64,000 nucleotides of DNA from CAVRUZ01 sp963724495 (GTDB lineage: Bacteria; Actinomycetota; Actinomycetes; Propionibacteriales; DAIQRJ01), in the NCBI GenBank assembly GCA_963724495.1, contig CAVRUZ010000005.1, forward strand, positions 351,712 through 415,711. Direction: 5' to 3'. Below the pieces are notes generated by a model. The model searched no databases. It saw only the letters and a program-made list of their open reading frames with translations, and was not told the DNA's origin. The first letter of the stretch is position 1; each line of letters starts with the position of its first letter. Positions 35,185 through 44,077 of the stretch are shown here, one piece after another. Position numbers and translations under genes: made by a program.

Positions 35185-37196
35185 GGCCGCTCGTCACCAG
35201 AGTCGAGGAGCCGCAGCCACAGGGTCAGGCACCAGTCCTGGTCGTTGGCCAGGGGGTCGGCGCGGTAACCCGGGCGACCGTCTACCGCGCTCGGCAGCAC
35301 GAAGGCGCAGCTGGCCGATCCGTCGGCCCCGAAGTTCAGCAGGTTCGCGTGGAAGATCTCGTCGGCGGCCCGGTCGGTCTCGGGCGTCCGCAGGTGCTCG
35401 GGCAACTGACGCAGGGCAACGGCGGTCAGCACGCTCCAGTAGTGCGGGAACACGTCACCCCACTGCCGGTCGCGGCCGAACCAGAAGCCGTCCCAATGTC
35501 GGATGCCGATGTCCCGCAGTCGGATGTGTGGCTGCGGGCCGCCGAAGGCGCGCAACCACGACACCGTTTCCGGAAGGACGGTCAGGAACCTCCCGGCGCC
35601 TTGTAGCGCCTCGGCCGCCGAGTACAGGGTGACCAGCGGAGCGACCATCGACTGCTCGTAGTTCACCTCGTGCGACGGCAGGTCGGCTTCGACGCCGAGG
35701 AAGTAGTCGGCCTGGTCGAGCAACAGATCGCGCAGCTCCTGCGCACTGTGGATGTCGCCCGCCTGCTCGAGGAGGTCGGCGACGAACACCACGGCCTCGG
35801 CCTGCCCGATGCTGAGATGGCGTCCGGCGCCGAGTTCGTAACTACGCATGAGGATCCGGTGCGCCAGGCCAAGGTCGTCGGCCTCGCCGGCCCACCCGTA
35901 CTGCGACCCGAAGAAGTGCGCGAGCCACGGTGAGTTGTAGATCCGGACCATGCTGTCGGTCAGGCTGTCCCACCGCGGAGCCCCGGTGTCGTCCAGCAGG
36001 GACGTCCGGGCGAACTCCGCGAACCGGCCGACCGCCTCGTCGACTTCGGCAACCGAGTCGACCCAGCCCTTACGGCGTGCCTCCTGCAGCAGCGTCGGCA
36101 TCGCCACCCGTTCCGCTCCGTCGGACCAGTCCATCCAGCCGTTCGTGGTCTGGGTGAGCCCAGTCGCGGTGTCGAACGGGACGAACGCGTGCCTGCCCGG
36201 CTCCGGGCGTTGGTGCGGGCGCTGGTGGTCGAGGATGTAGCGCACCCGCCGGCGAACGAGTTCCGGCAACGGTGCATGGAAAAGCACCGCGGTCTGGTGG
36301 CGTGCGGTGCTGAGGTGCACCACCCGGTGATCGGACGCGCTCACCTGCGCTTCGCCATCGGCAGGTGAGACCGAGGCGTCACCGTCGACGCGCAGGCCTT
36401 CGACCGGACCACGGACCACAATCGTCTCGCCGATCGGTGCGTACAGCCGATCTGGCCGAAGCCCCTGCCCTGCTTGGGAGACGAATGCTTCCCGGTCGGC
36501 GTAGAAGGCCACGTCCCACGACAGGGTCCAGGAACTCCCGGCGGGGATCTCGATCAGCGGTTGGCCGCCGAAAGCTGTCGGGTTGCGCCCGCGGTCAGTC
36601 GCATGGAGGACGATGTGGCCACGGACATCGGAAGATGTGTGGGAGTTGCGCGACTCGATCGAGTACGACCAGAGCCCGCCCGTCCGCACCACAAGGCCCA
36701 GCGCCCACCCCGTTCCCGACATCGGTTCGGCGAGCACCCACGAGTCCTCACCGCCGGTCCAGACATGCGCGTGGACGGCTTGCGCGAGCGACGACGCAGC
36801 GGATTCGTAGATGTCACGGAACGGCGTGTTGATGGCGAGCGTCGATACGGCCACCGCTTTCCTGCCGTCGTTGATGAATTCGTAACGCTCGTTGAGAAAG
36901 TCACCACCGGTCCGCGTGACGGCGAGCGACAGCCCGGCCAGCAGGGGGTACTCGGCCCGCACCTCCGAATCCCCCAGCCGAACCTGCGACGGCGTGGCCC
37001 ACCGTGCCGGGCCGGCGCTGCTCAGGAGGAATCCCGATCCCCACCGGTGATCCGACGTGTGGAAGCCGTGCATGCCCTCGTCCAGCAGGAAGCGCCGCTC
37101 CGACGCTTCCGGGTCGAGAAACTGGAGCGGTGCGCCGCCCGACGGATCCAGGAGTACTCGGCCGGTGCCGACGCGAAGGCTCAGGTGCTCGCTCAC
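35172..37196 (-). CDS. Putative carbohydrate-active protein: beta-sandwich plus helical barrel (copy A)
   Basis: I do not recognise a named family for this 674-residue protein. The N-terminal ~300 residues read like a beta-supersandwich (FLNERYEFINDGRKAVAVSTLAINTPF; SWTLSWDVAFYADREAF). The C-terminal ~330 residues are helical repeats with Trp-rich turns (NGWMDWSDGAERVAMPTLL, IRHWDGFWFGRDRQWGDVFPHYWSVL, DQDWCLTLWLRLLDSG). That is the layout of (alpha/alpha)-barrel glycoside hydrolases or lyases, but no catalytic residue can be assigned. GTG 37196 overlaps the stop of the dioxygenase gene (GTGA), so the pair is translationally coupled. There is no signal peptide. Copy B differs at about nine residues, all after residue 300. 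Confidence 0.7.
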   Translation of the reverse strand: MSEHLSLRVGTGRVLLDPSGGAPLQFLDPEASERRFLLDEGMHGFHTSDHRWGSGFLLSSAGPARWATPSQVRLGDSEVRAEYPLLAGLSLAVTRTGGDFLNERYEFINDGRKAVAVSTLAINTPFRDIYESAASSLAQAVHAHVWTGGEDSWVLAEPMSGTGWALGLVVRTGGLWSYSIESRNSHTSSDVRGHIVLHATDRGRNPTAFGGQPLIEIPAGSSWTLSWDVAFYADREAFVSQAGQGLRPDRLYAPIGETIVVRGPVEGLRVDGDASVSPADGEAQVSASDHRVVHLSTARHQTAVLFHAPLPELVRRRVRYILDHQRPHQRPEPGRHAFVPFDTATGLTQTTNGWMDWSDGAERVAMPTLLQEARRKGWVDSVAEVDEAVGRFAEFARTSLLDDTGAPRWDSLTDSMVRIYNSPWLAHFFGSQYGWAGEADDLGLAHRILMRSYELGAGRHLSIGQAEAVVFVADLLEQAGDIHSAQELRDLLLDQADYFLGVEADLPSHEVNYEQSMVAPLVTLYSAAEALQGAGRFLTVLPETVSWLRAFGGPQPHIRLRDIGIRHWDGFWFGRDRQWGDVFPHYWSVLTAVALRQLPEHLRTPETDRAADEIFHANLLNFGADGSASCAFVLPSAVDGRPGYRADPLANDQDWCLTLWLRLLDSGDERPSPG

Positions 37197-37882
37197 ACCC
37201 CGGCCGACTCGATGACGTGCCGGGCCGGGAAGCCCAGATCGAACTCTTCGTCGGGCGCCGGGTCGTGGTAGGTGCTGATGATCGCGTACCGATCCGAGCC
37301 GTCTGTGTTCGGAGTCGACGAGTGCGGAAGCAGGTCGGAGAAGAACAAGGCGCTCCCGGCCGGCATCTCGCAAACGACGGTTTCCCCTTCCCTGCCGTCG
37401 AGATCACGGATGCGGAGGTCGAACTCCTCGCCCTTCCCATCCGGCGCTGTGTGCGTCCACTTCTCGTGGTGTCCACCGGGAAGAACGCGCAGTGCGCCGT
37501 TGGATGCGGTCACGTCGTCGAGGGCGATCCAGATGGACAGCTTCGGCCGGGTGCCGCGCCAGTAGGCCTCGTCGCAGTGCCATGGTGTCGGCTTGGGCTG
37601 GCGGCCCGACTTGAAGACCAGCTTGTCGCTCATGAACATCACCCCGTCGGGCATCAGTTCGCGGAGCGTGCGCACGAGCCGGTCGTCCGACGCGAGTGCG
37701 CGGAAGACCGGACTGACTGCCGCGGCACCGACGTACACGGTGGCTCCCGGCCGCGCGTGCCCGCTCAGTACCTCGAGCCCTTCGGCCTTGAGTGCCGAGC
37801 ACTCGTCGCGGCTGAGCACATCCTCGACGAGCACGAAGCCGTCGCGTTGATAGCGCTGCGCCACCGACCCGGTTGCGTTCAT
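37193..37882 (-). CDS. Phytanoyl-CoA dioxygenase (PhyH)-family oxygenase (copy A)
   Basis: This 229-residue Fe(II)/2-oxoglutarate enzyme has the iron ligands His102 and Asp104 in PTPWHCDEAYW and a distal His187 in SDLLPHSSTPNTDGSDRYA, with Arg198 for 2-oxoglutarate. The N-terminal YQRDGFVLVEDVLSRDEC is typical of the family. It starts at ATG 37882. It is the first gene of a coupled pair with the 674-residue protein. The protein is identical to copy B, with only a couple of silent base changes seen. The substrate is unknown; bacterial PhyH proteins often hydroxylate small metabolites rather than phytanoyl-CoA. Confidence 0.85.
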   Translation of the reverse strand: MNATGSVAQRYQRDGFVLVEDVLSRDECSALKAEGLEVLSGHARPGATVYVGAAAVSPVFRALASDDRLVRTLRELMPDGVMFMSDKLVFKSGRQPKPTPWHCDEAYWRGTRPKLSIWIALDDVTASNGALRVLPGGHHEKWTHTAPDGKGEEFDLRIRDLDGREGETVVCEMPAGSALFFSDLLPHSSTPNTDGSDRYAIISTYHDPAPDEEFDLGFPARHVIESAGV

Positions 37883-38111
37883 CGGTCACTGCTCCTTGGG
37901 TCTACTGCTTGCTCTGTGTTGCTGGTCCTGGCATCGCCCGGCCGTCGAAGGACCGGCGGCCCTGAATTCCTGCCGACGCTACCGACTTGGACACCGCGCC
38001 CGCCTGCCCAGTGGAGGGAGCTGTCCGCGACCGGCAGCGTTCGCTGGTGCCGGCGAGACCGGACCGCCGGCGGACAGCCGGGCGGGTGCGCTCGGCACGC
38101 GCCACTCTGCG

Positions 38112-39068
38112 ATGCTGCCGCCTGTGCCTGCCATCAAGCTCGGAATCCAACTCGCCGCCCAATGTGGCGACTGGCCAACGCTCCTGCGAGCCGCCCGCCT
38201 CGTCGACGACCTCGGCTACGACTACGTCTTTCTCCCCGATCACCTCACGCCATACGGGGACTCCGAGGCCGCGTTCCAGTTCGAGGGCATCGTCGGCACC
38301 ACCGCCATTGCCGCGTCGACCCAGCAGGTCAAGGTCGGATTGCTGGTCGCATCGAACACCTTCCGCAACCCGGCCATCCTGGCGAAGTCGGTCGCGACCA
38401 TCGACCACGTGAGCGGCGGCCGAGGCCTGCTGGGCCTCGGCGGCGGCTGGCACGAGCGCGAGCACGAGGCCTGGGGTGTCGACTTCGGCCGAAGTCCCGG
38501 ACAGCGATTGCAGTGGCTCGACGAAGCGCTGTCGATCATCCGGCCATTGTTCGCCGGGGAGACCGTCAACCACTCCGGCGATCGCTACCGCACCGGCGAG
38601 CTCGTCCTCAGCCCGCGGCCAGTGCAGGAACGGCTCCCGATACTGGTTGGCGGTGGCGGGGAACGGAAGACGCTGCTCACAGTGGCGAGGTACGCGGACA
38701 TGTGGAACGTCCAGGTGGGTCTCGACGAGGCACAACACAAGGTCGACGTCCTGCAACAGCATTGCGACAGCGTCGGTCGCGACATCGCCGAGATCGAGTT
38801 CTCGATCGACTCGTCCCACCTGATCCGCGACAACGAGGCCGAGGCCAGGGCGGCATTGGAAGCGATCGCGGCGGCGAACGGCGTACCAGCGCCGGACCCG
38901 ACCAGCACCTTCCACTGGGTCGGCTCACCTGAGCAGGTCGCCGAGCGGATGGCCGCCTACGCGGCCCTCGGGTTCGGTACGGTCACCTGCTCGCTTGGTC
39001 CGCCATATGACGAGGAGACCCTGACCCGGCTGATCCGTGAGGTGAAGCCGCTTGCGGAGGCGGCCTGA
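38112..39068 (+). CDS. LLM-class F420-dependent oxidoreductase (copy A)
   Basis: This 318-residue TIM-barrel enzyme of the luciferase-like family has AIKLGIQLAAQCGDWPTLL, DYVFLPDHLTPYGD, ATIDHVSGGRGLLGLGGGWHEREHEAWGVDFG, ILVGGGGERKTLLTVARYADMWN and a C-terminal AAYAALGFGTVTC. This subgroup ('TIGR03560-like') usually uses F420. ATG 38112 was chosen at the family's normal N-terminus; the frame is open upstream without domain-like sequence. It is divergent from the dioxygenase/674-residue pair, with ~230 bases between for promoters. Copy B differs at one residue (G/A). Confidence 0.85.
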   Translation: MLPPVPAIKLGIQLAAQCGDWPTLLRAARLVDDLGYDYVFLPDHLTPYGDSEAAFQFEGIVGTTAIAASTQQVKVGLLVASNTFRNPAILAKSVATIDHVSGGRGLLGLGGGWHEREHEAWGVDFGRSPGQRLQWLDEALSIIRPLFAGETVNHSGDRYRTGELVLSPRPVQERLPILVGGGGERKTLLTVARYADMWNVQVGLDEAQHKVDVLQQHCDSVGRDIAEIEFSIDSSHLIRDNEAEARAALEAIAAANGVPAPDPTSTFHWVGSPEQVAERMAAYAALGFGTVTCSLGPPYDEETLTRLIREVKPLAEAA

Positions 39069-39206
39069 GCCGTGAAGACCCGCGGCAACGGTCGCGCAGC
39101 AGACATGCAGACGGACCGACCGCGTGTCCGGAATCGCCAGGCCTGCGGCCAATGTCTGCCGGACCTGCCTGTTTCGCGCTCGGCGCACGCCCACGAGAAT
39201 GTGCCG

Positions 39207-39790
39207 ATGACCGAGGCGGCAGCTCCGACCAGCGAGGTCCACCGGGTGACCACCGACCGGCTGCCCGACGTCGCTCGGCTGTTCGACACGCACGGGGCGA
39301 CCCGCGGCTGCTGGTGCCAGGCCTTCACTGTCTCGCGGAGCGAGTACAGCAAGGGCTGGTGGGACGGTGGCAATCGGATCCGGTTCGAGGAAGCGGCGGC
39401 GTTGCCTGGGCCGCCGATCGGACTGCTGGCTACCGGGACGACGAGCCCGTCGGCTGGTGTGCTGTAGGTCCGCGCGACCGGTACAAGGCCGCTATCGGGT
39501 CGAGAGCCAAGATCATGCGCAACCGCGATCCGAGCGAGACGACCGGGTCTTCTTCGTCACCGTTGTTGTCCGGGTCGGATACCGCGGCAGCGGCGTGACA
39601 TCGACTGCTGCGCTCGGCCATCGATCTGGCGCGCGAGTCGGCTGGTGATCGAGGGCTGGCCACGGTCGGGGAGCACCGGCAGCAGTCCGACCTCTACTAC
39701 GGCCGCGAGAGCCTGTTCGCCTCGTTCGGGTTCAGCGTCGTCGACCGGCCGTCCGCGCAGCGTGCGGTCATGCGTCTCGAGCTCGACTGA
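39207..39790 (+). pseudogene. GNAT acetyltransferase remnant (copy A)
   Basis: The frame starts like the intact copy at 45173 (MTEAAAPTSEVHRVTTDRLPDVARLF). It breaks at about 39428 by loss of one C and stops at once. Compared with copy B at least six further small losses lie between 39428 and 39680 (for example one base near 39538, three near 39572, two near 39601, several near 39640, one near 39676), 14 bases net. The 3' end (SDLYYGRESLFASFGFSVVDRPSAQRAVM) is still readable in a later frame. It is non-functional as written. Confidence 0.87.
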
Positions 39791-39960
39791 CGCCGCCGAC
39801 TGACTGCCCGGCTACCAGGCCATCGGCGAGGCGGGTAGTCCTACTCTCCAGCCACGGATTTCGTGCTCGCCCCGCCACGCACTTCGGTGGACCTCATGCG
39901 CGGTACTGGGTGTCGATGCGCAAGCCTGTCTGCACGAACCGAGGGCCGAGGAGCAGCGAC

Positions 39961-41091
39961 GTGACCGAACAAGAGGCAACAGCCGAACCTGGCACTCCGT
40001 TGGAGACGAATGTGCCGGGCGCGGCCTATCCGCGTCTGGTCGACGGTGATCTGGTCCTGCGGGTCGAGGCGCCACAGGCCGAGACCGTGTACCTCGCGTC
40101 GTCCGCCGACAGCCTGAGTGAAGAGCCGGTCGCACTGAGCCGAGACGCTGGGGGAGTGTGGACCACGACCATCCCGTCCCCCGCACCCGGCTTTCACTAC
40201 TACCGCTTGGAGATCGACGGCCTGCTGGTCAACGACCCGAACAGCAGGACCTACAGCGGATACGGCCGCGCGGTCGGCGGCTTGGAGATTCCTGAGCCAG
40301 GAAACGACATCTGCGAACTCGCGGACGTTCCGCACGGAGACGTCCGTGGTCACTGGTACTTCGCCACGTCGACGGGCCGGTGGCGGCAGCTCTGGATCTA
40401 CACACCTCCGGGTTACGACGACAACCCGGGGGAGAGGTATCCGGTTCTGTACCTCCAGCACGGAGCCGGCGAGGACGAGACGAGCTGGCACCGGCAGGGA
40501 CGCATCGGCGTCATCCTCGACAACCTCCTGGCCGCCGGGAGCACGGTCCCGATGATCGTCGTCATGGGGTCGGGCTACGCCTCACCGCCACCCGAACCGG
40601 GTACCCCGCCGTCCACGAGCAGCGTGTCCCGGATCCTCGACGAGTTCGCCGAGCTGCTCATCGTCGATGTCGTGCCTCATGTCGATCAGCACTACCGGAC
40701 TGTGCCCGACCGCGCGCATCGCGCCCTTGGCGGACTCAGCATGGGTGGTCGGCAGGCGTTGACCATCGGGCTGGCCCGTCTCGACACGTTCGCATGGCTC
40801 CTGGGCCTGAGCCCGGCGGTCTGGCTCCGCAGCGAGGAGCACCCGAACTGGGCGGTCGACCCGGACTGGATCGACACCGCGCTGGCTGCGGCGGGTGGGC
40901 ATCGGCCCGAACATGTGTTGATGAGTGCCGGCACTGCCGAACCCCGGTTCGTCGAGGCGGTCGGCGACCTGGAGCGGCTGTTCGACGCCGCCGGCGTCCG
41001 GCACACGACCTATCTGTCGCCGGGGACCGGTCACGAGTGGACCACGTGGCGGCGCAGCATCGTCGAGCTCTGGCCGCTGCTCTTCCGCTGA
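39961..41091 (+). CDS. CE1-type esterase with N-terminal E-set/CBM48-like domain (copy B)
   Basis: This is the second copy of the esterase at 33995, 376 residues, with the same GTG start and ribosome site and the same nucleophile (GGLSMGGRQAL) and His (GTGHEWTTWRR) motifs. Changes seen relative to copy A are S for P in LASxADS, A for E in EPVxLSR, N for S in YDDxPGE, S for T in PPSTxSV, H for L in AAGGxRPEH and R for P in TAEPxFV. None falls in the catalytic motifs. The leader up to base 39882 is new sequence made by the duplication junction, so its promoter may differ from copy A. Confidence 0.82.
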   Translation: MTEQEATAEPGTPLETNVPGAAYPRLVDGDLVLRVEAPQAETVYLASSADSLSEEPVALSRDAGGVWTTTIPSPAPGFHYYRLEIDGLLVNDPNSRTYSGYGRAVGGLEIPEPGNDICELADVPHGDVRGHWYFATSTGRWRQLWIYTPPGYDDNPGERYPVLYLQHGAGEDETSWHRQGRIGVILDNLLAAGSTVPMIVVMGSGYASPPPEPGTPPSTSSVSRILDEFAELLIVDVVPHVDQHYRTVPDRAHRALGGLSMGGRQALTIGLARLDTFAWLLGLSPAVWLRSEEHPNWAVDPDWIDTALAAAGGHRPEHVLMSAGTAEPRFVEAVGDLERLFDAAGVRHTTYLSPGTGHEWTTWRRSIVELWPLLFR

Positions 41092-41125
41092 CCAGATCGC
41101 CTGGGCGCTGCCGACGATCCGGGCA

Positions 41126-41150
41126 GTCACCGCAACCTCAACCCGGTGAC
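41126..41150. terminator. Hairpin between convergent genes (copy B)
   Basis: This is the same seven-base-pair hairpin as at 35160-35184, GTCACCG with CGGTGAC, between the esterase and the opposing 674-residue gene of copy B. Confidence 0.35.
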
Positions 41151-43162
41151 GGCCGCTCGTCACCAGAGTCGAGGAGCCGCAGCCACAGGGTCAGGCACCA
41201 GTCCTGGTCGTTGGCCAGGGGGTCGGCGCGGTAACCCGGGCGTCCGTCTACCGCGCTCGGCAGCACGAAGGCGCAGGTGGCCGATCCGTCGGCCCCGAAG
41301 TTCAGCAGGTTCGCGTGGAAGATCTCGTCGGCGGCCTGGTCGGTCTCGGGCGTCCGCAGGTGCTCGGGCAACTGACGCAGGGCAACGGCGGTCAGCACGC
41401 TCCAGTAGTGCGGGAACACGTCACCCCACTGCCGGTCGCGGCCGAACCAGAAGCCGTCCCAATGTCGGATGCCGATGTCCCGCAGTCGGATGTGTGGCTG
41501 CGGGCCGCCGAAGGCGCGCAACCACGACACCGTTTCCGGAAGGGCAGTCAGGAACCTCCCGGCGCCCTGTAACGCCTCGGCTGCCGAGTACAGGGTGACC
41601 AGGGGCGCGACCATCGACTGTTCATAGTTCACCTCGTGCGACGGCAGGTCGGCTTCGACGCCGAGGAAGTAGTCGGCCTGGTCGAGCAACAGATCGCGCA
41701 GCTCCTGCGCCCTGTGGATGTCGCCCGCCTGCTCGAGGAGGTCGGCGACGAACACCACGGCCTCGGCCTGCCCGATGCTGAGATGGCGTCCGGCGCCGAG
41801 TTCGTAACTGCGCATGAGGATCCGGCGCGCCAGGCCAAGGTCGTCGGCCTCGCCGGCCCACCCGTACTGCGACCCGAAGAAGTGCGCGAGCCACGGTGAG
41901 TTGTAGATCCGGACCGTGCTGTCGGTCAGGCTGTCCCACCGCGGAGCCCCGGTGTCGTCCAGCAGGGACGACCGCGCGAACTCCGCGAACCGGCCGACCG
42001 CCTCGTCGACTTCGGCAACCGAGTCGACCCAGCCCTTACGGCGTGCCTCCTGCAGCAGCGTCGGCATCGCCACCCGTTCCGCTCCGTCGGACCAGTCCAT
42101 CCAGCCGTTCGTGGTCTGGGTGAGCCCAGTCGCGGTGTCGAACGCGACGAACGCGTGCCTGCCCGGCTCCGGGCGTTGGTGCGGGCGCTGGTGGTCGAGG
42201 ATGTAGCGCACCCGCCGGCGAACGAGTTCCGGCAACGGTGCATGGAAAAGCACCGCGGTCTGGTGGCGTGCGGTGCTGAGGTGCACCACCCGGTGATCGG
42301 ACGCGCTCACCTGCGCTTCGCCATCGGCAGGTGAGACCGAGGCGTCACCGTCGACGCGCAGGCCCTCGACCGGACCACGGACCGCAATCGTCTCGCCGAT
42401 CGGTGCGTACAGCCGATCTGGCCGAAGCCCCTGCCCTGCTTGGGAGACGAATGCTTCCCGGTCTGCGTAGAAGGCAACGTCCCACGACAGCGTCCAGGAA
42501 CTCCCGGCGGGGATCTCGATCAGCGGTTGGCCGCCGAAAGCAGTCGGGTTGCGCCCGCGGTCAGTCGCATGGAGGACGATGTGGCCACGGACATCGGAAG
42601 ATGTGTGGGAGTTGCGCGACTCGATCGAGTACGACCAGAGCCCGCCCGTCCGCACCACAAGGCCCAGCGCCCACCCCGTTCCCGACATCGGTTCGGCGAG
42701 CACCCACGAGTCCTCACCGCCGGTCCAGACATGCGCGTGGACGGCTTGCGCGAGCGACGACGCAGCGGATTCGTAGATGTCACGGAACGGCGTGTTGATG
42801 GCGAGCGTCGATACGGCCACCGCTTTCCTGCCGTCGTTGATGAATTCGTAACGCTCGTTGAGAAAGTCACCACCGGTCCGCGTGACGGCGAGCGACAGCC
42901 CGGCCAGCAGGGGGTACTCGGCCCGCACCTCCGAATCCCCCAGCCGAACCTGCGACGGCGTGGCCCACCGTGCCGGGCCGGCGCTGCTCAGGAGGAATCC
43001 CGATCCCCACCGGTGATCCGACGTGTGGAAGCCGTGCATGCCCTCGTCCAGCAGGAAGCGCCGCTCCGACGCTTCCGGGTCGAGAAACTGGAGCGGTGCG
43101 CCGCCCGACGGATCCAGGAGTACTCGGCCGGTGCCGACGCGAAGGCTCAGGTGCTCGCTCAC
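41138..43162 (-). CDS. Putative carbohydrate-active protein: beta-sandwich plus helical barrel (copy B)
   Basis: This is the second copy of the gene at 35172-37196, also 674 residues from the GTG overlapping the dioxygenase stop. The N-terminal ~300 residues are identical to copy A. About nine substitutions lie in the C-terminal helical part (for example A for V in GETIxV, A for P in AFVxFD, T for M in TDSxVRI, R for H in GLAxR, R for S in DIHxAQ, Q for R in TDxAAD). No stop or frameshift separates the copies. The function is unassigned, as for copy A. Confidence 0.7.
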   Translation of the reverse strand: MSEHLSLRVGTGRVLLDPSGGAPLQFLDPEASERRFLLDEGMHGFHTSDHRWGSGFLLSSAGPARWATPSQVRLGDSEVRAEYPLLAGLSLAVTRTGGDFLNERYEFINDGRKAVAVSTLAINTPFRDIYESAASSLAQAVHAHVWTGGEDSWVLAEPMSGTGWALGLVVRTGGLWSYSIESRNSHTSSDVRGHIVLHATDRGRNPTAFGGQPLIEIPAGSSWTLSWDVAFYADREAFVSQAGQGLRPDRLYAPIGETIAVRGPVEGLRVDGDASVSPADGEAQVSASDHRVVHLSTARHQTAVLFHAPLPELVRRRVRYILDHQRPHQRPEPGRHAFVAFDTATGLTQTTNGWMDWSDGAERVAMPTLLQEARRKGWVDSVAEVDEAVGRFAEFARSSLLDDTGAPRWDSLTDSTVRIYNSPWLAHFFGSQYGWAGEADDLGLARRILMRSYELGAGRHLSIGQAEAVVFVADLLEQAGDIHRAQELRDLLLDQADYFLGVEADLPSHEVNYEQSMVAPLVTLYSAAEALQGAGRFLTALPETVSWLRAFGGPQPHIRLRDIGIRHWDGFWFGRDRQWGDVFPHYWSVLTAVALRQLPEHLRTPETDQAADEIFHANLLNFGADGSATCAFVLPSAVDGRPGYRADPLANDQDWCLTLWLRLLDSGDERPSPG

Positions 43163-43848
43163 ACCCCGGCCGACTCGATGACGTGCCGGGCCGGGAAGCC
43201 CAGATCGAACTCTTCGTCGGGCGCCGGGTCGTGGTAGGTGCTGATGATCGCGTACCGATCCGAGCCGTCTGTGTTCGGAGTCGACGAGTGCGGAAGCAGG
43301 TCGGAGAAGAACAAGGCGCTCCCGGCCGGCATCTCGCAAACGACGGTTTCCCCTTCCCTGCCGTCGAGATCACGGATGCGGAGGTCGAACTCCTCGCCCT
43401 TCCCATCCGGCGCTGTGTGCGTCCACTTCTCGTGGTGTCCACCGGGAAGAACGCGCAGTGCGCCGTTGGATGCGGTCACGTCGTCGAGGGCGATCCAGAT
43501 GGACAGCTTCGGCCGGGTGCCGCGCCAGTAGGCCTCGTCGCAGTGCCATGGCGTCGGCTTGGGCTGGCGGCCCGACTTGAACACCAGCTTGTCGCTCATG
43601 AACATCACCCCGTCGGGCATCAGTTCGCGGAGCGTGCGCACGAGCCGGTCGTCCGACGCGAGTGCGCGGAAGACCGGACTGACTGCCGCGGCACCGACGT
43701 ACACGGTGGCTCCCGGCCGCGCGTGCCCGCTCAGTACCTCGAGCCCTTCGGCCTTGAGTGCCGAGCACTCGTCGCGGCTGAGCACATCCTCGACGAGCAC
43801 GAAGCCGTCGCGTTGATAGCGCTGCGCCACCGACCCGGTTGCGTTCAT
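43159..43848 (-). CDS. Phytanoyl-CoA dioxygenase (PhyH)-family oxygenase (copy B)
   Basis: This is identical in protein sequence to copy A at 37193-37882 (229 residues; His102, Asp104, His187 metal ligands). It differs only by silent changes such as the codon before FKSGR. It is coupled through GTGA to the downstream 674-residue gene. The complete protein identity, against several changes in neighbouring genes, suggests strong constraint or recent gene conversion. Confidence 0.85.
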   Translation of the reverse strand: MNATGSVAQRYQRDGFVLVEDVLSRDECSALKAEGLEVLSGHARPGATVYVGAAAVSPVFRALASDDRLVRTLRELMPDGVMFMSDKLVFKSGRQPKPTPWHCDEAYWRGTRPKLSIWIALDDVTASNGALRVLPGGHHEKWTHTAPDGKGEEFDLRIRDLDGREGETVVCEMPAGSALFFSDLLPHSSTPNTDGSDRYAIISTYHDPAPDEEFDLGFPARHVIESAGV

Positions 43849-44077
43849 CGGTCACTGCTCCTTGGGTCTACTGCTTGCTCTGTGTTGCTGGTCCTGGCAT
43901 CGCCCGGCCGTCGAAGGACCGGCGGCCCTGAATTCCTGCCGACGCTACCGACTTGGACACCGCGCCCGCCTGCCCAGTGGAGGGAGCTGTCCGCGACCGG
44001 CAGCGTTCGCTGGTGCCGGCGAGACCGGACCGCCGGCGGACAGCCGGGCGGGTGCGCTCGGCACGCGCCACTCTGCG

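Larger units (their letters stand above)
33912..39877. repeat. Tandem duplication, copy A (5,966 bp)
   Basis: Bases 33912-39877 match the following copy B at a constant offset of 5,966 from 33912 through about 39430 without any indel that I could see, at roughly 98-99% identity by eye. The last ~450 bases contain many small deletions. CGCAC occurs at the left end (33912-33916), at the copy A/B junction (39878-39882) and at the right end (45860-45864), consistent with duplication through short homology. It carries the esterase, the 674-residue protein, the dioxygenase, the LLM oxidoreductase, a broken GNAT and a scrap of the next GNAT. Confidence 0.93.

Noticed and set aside
37004..38932. 642-codon open frame on the plus strand (and its copy at 42970-44898)
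   Set aside because: It is antisense to the 674-residue and dioxygenase genes, then out of frame with the LLM gene. It is Arg/Pro-rich without any domain pattern, and exists only because of the high GC content.
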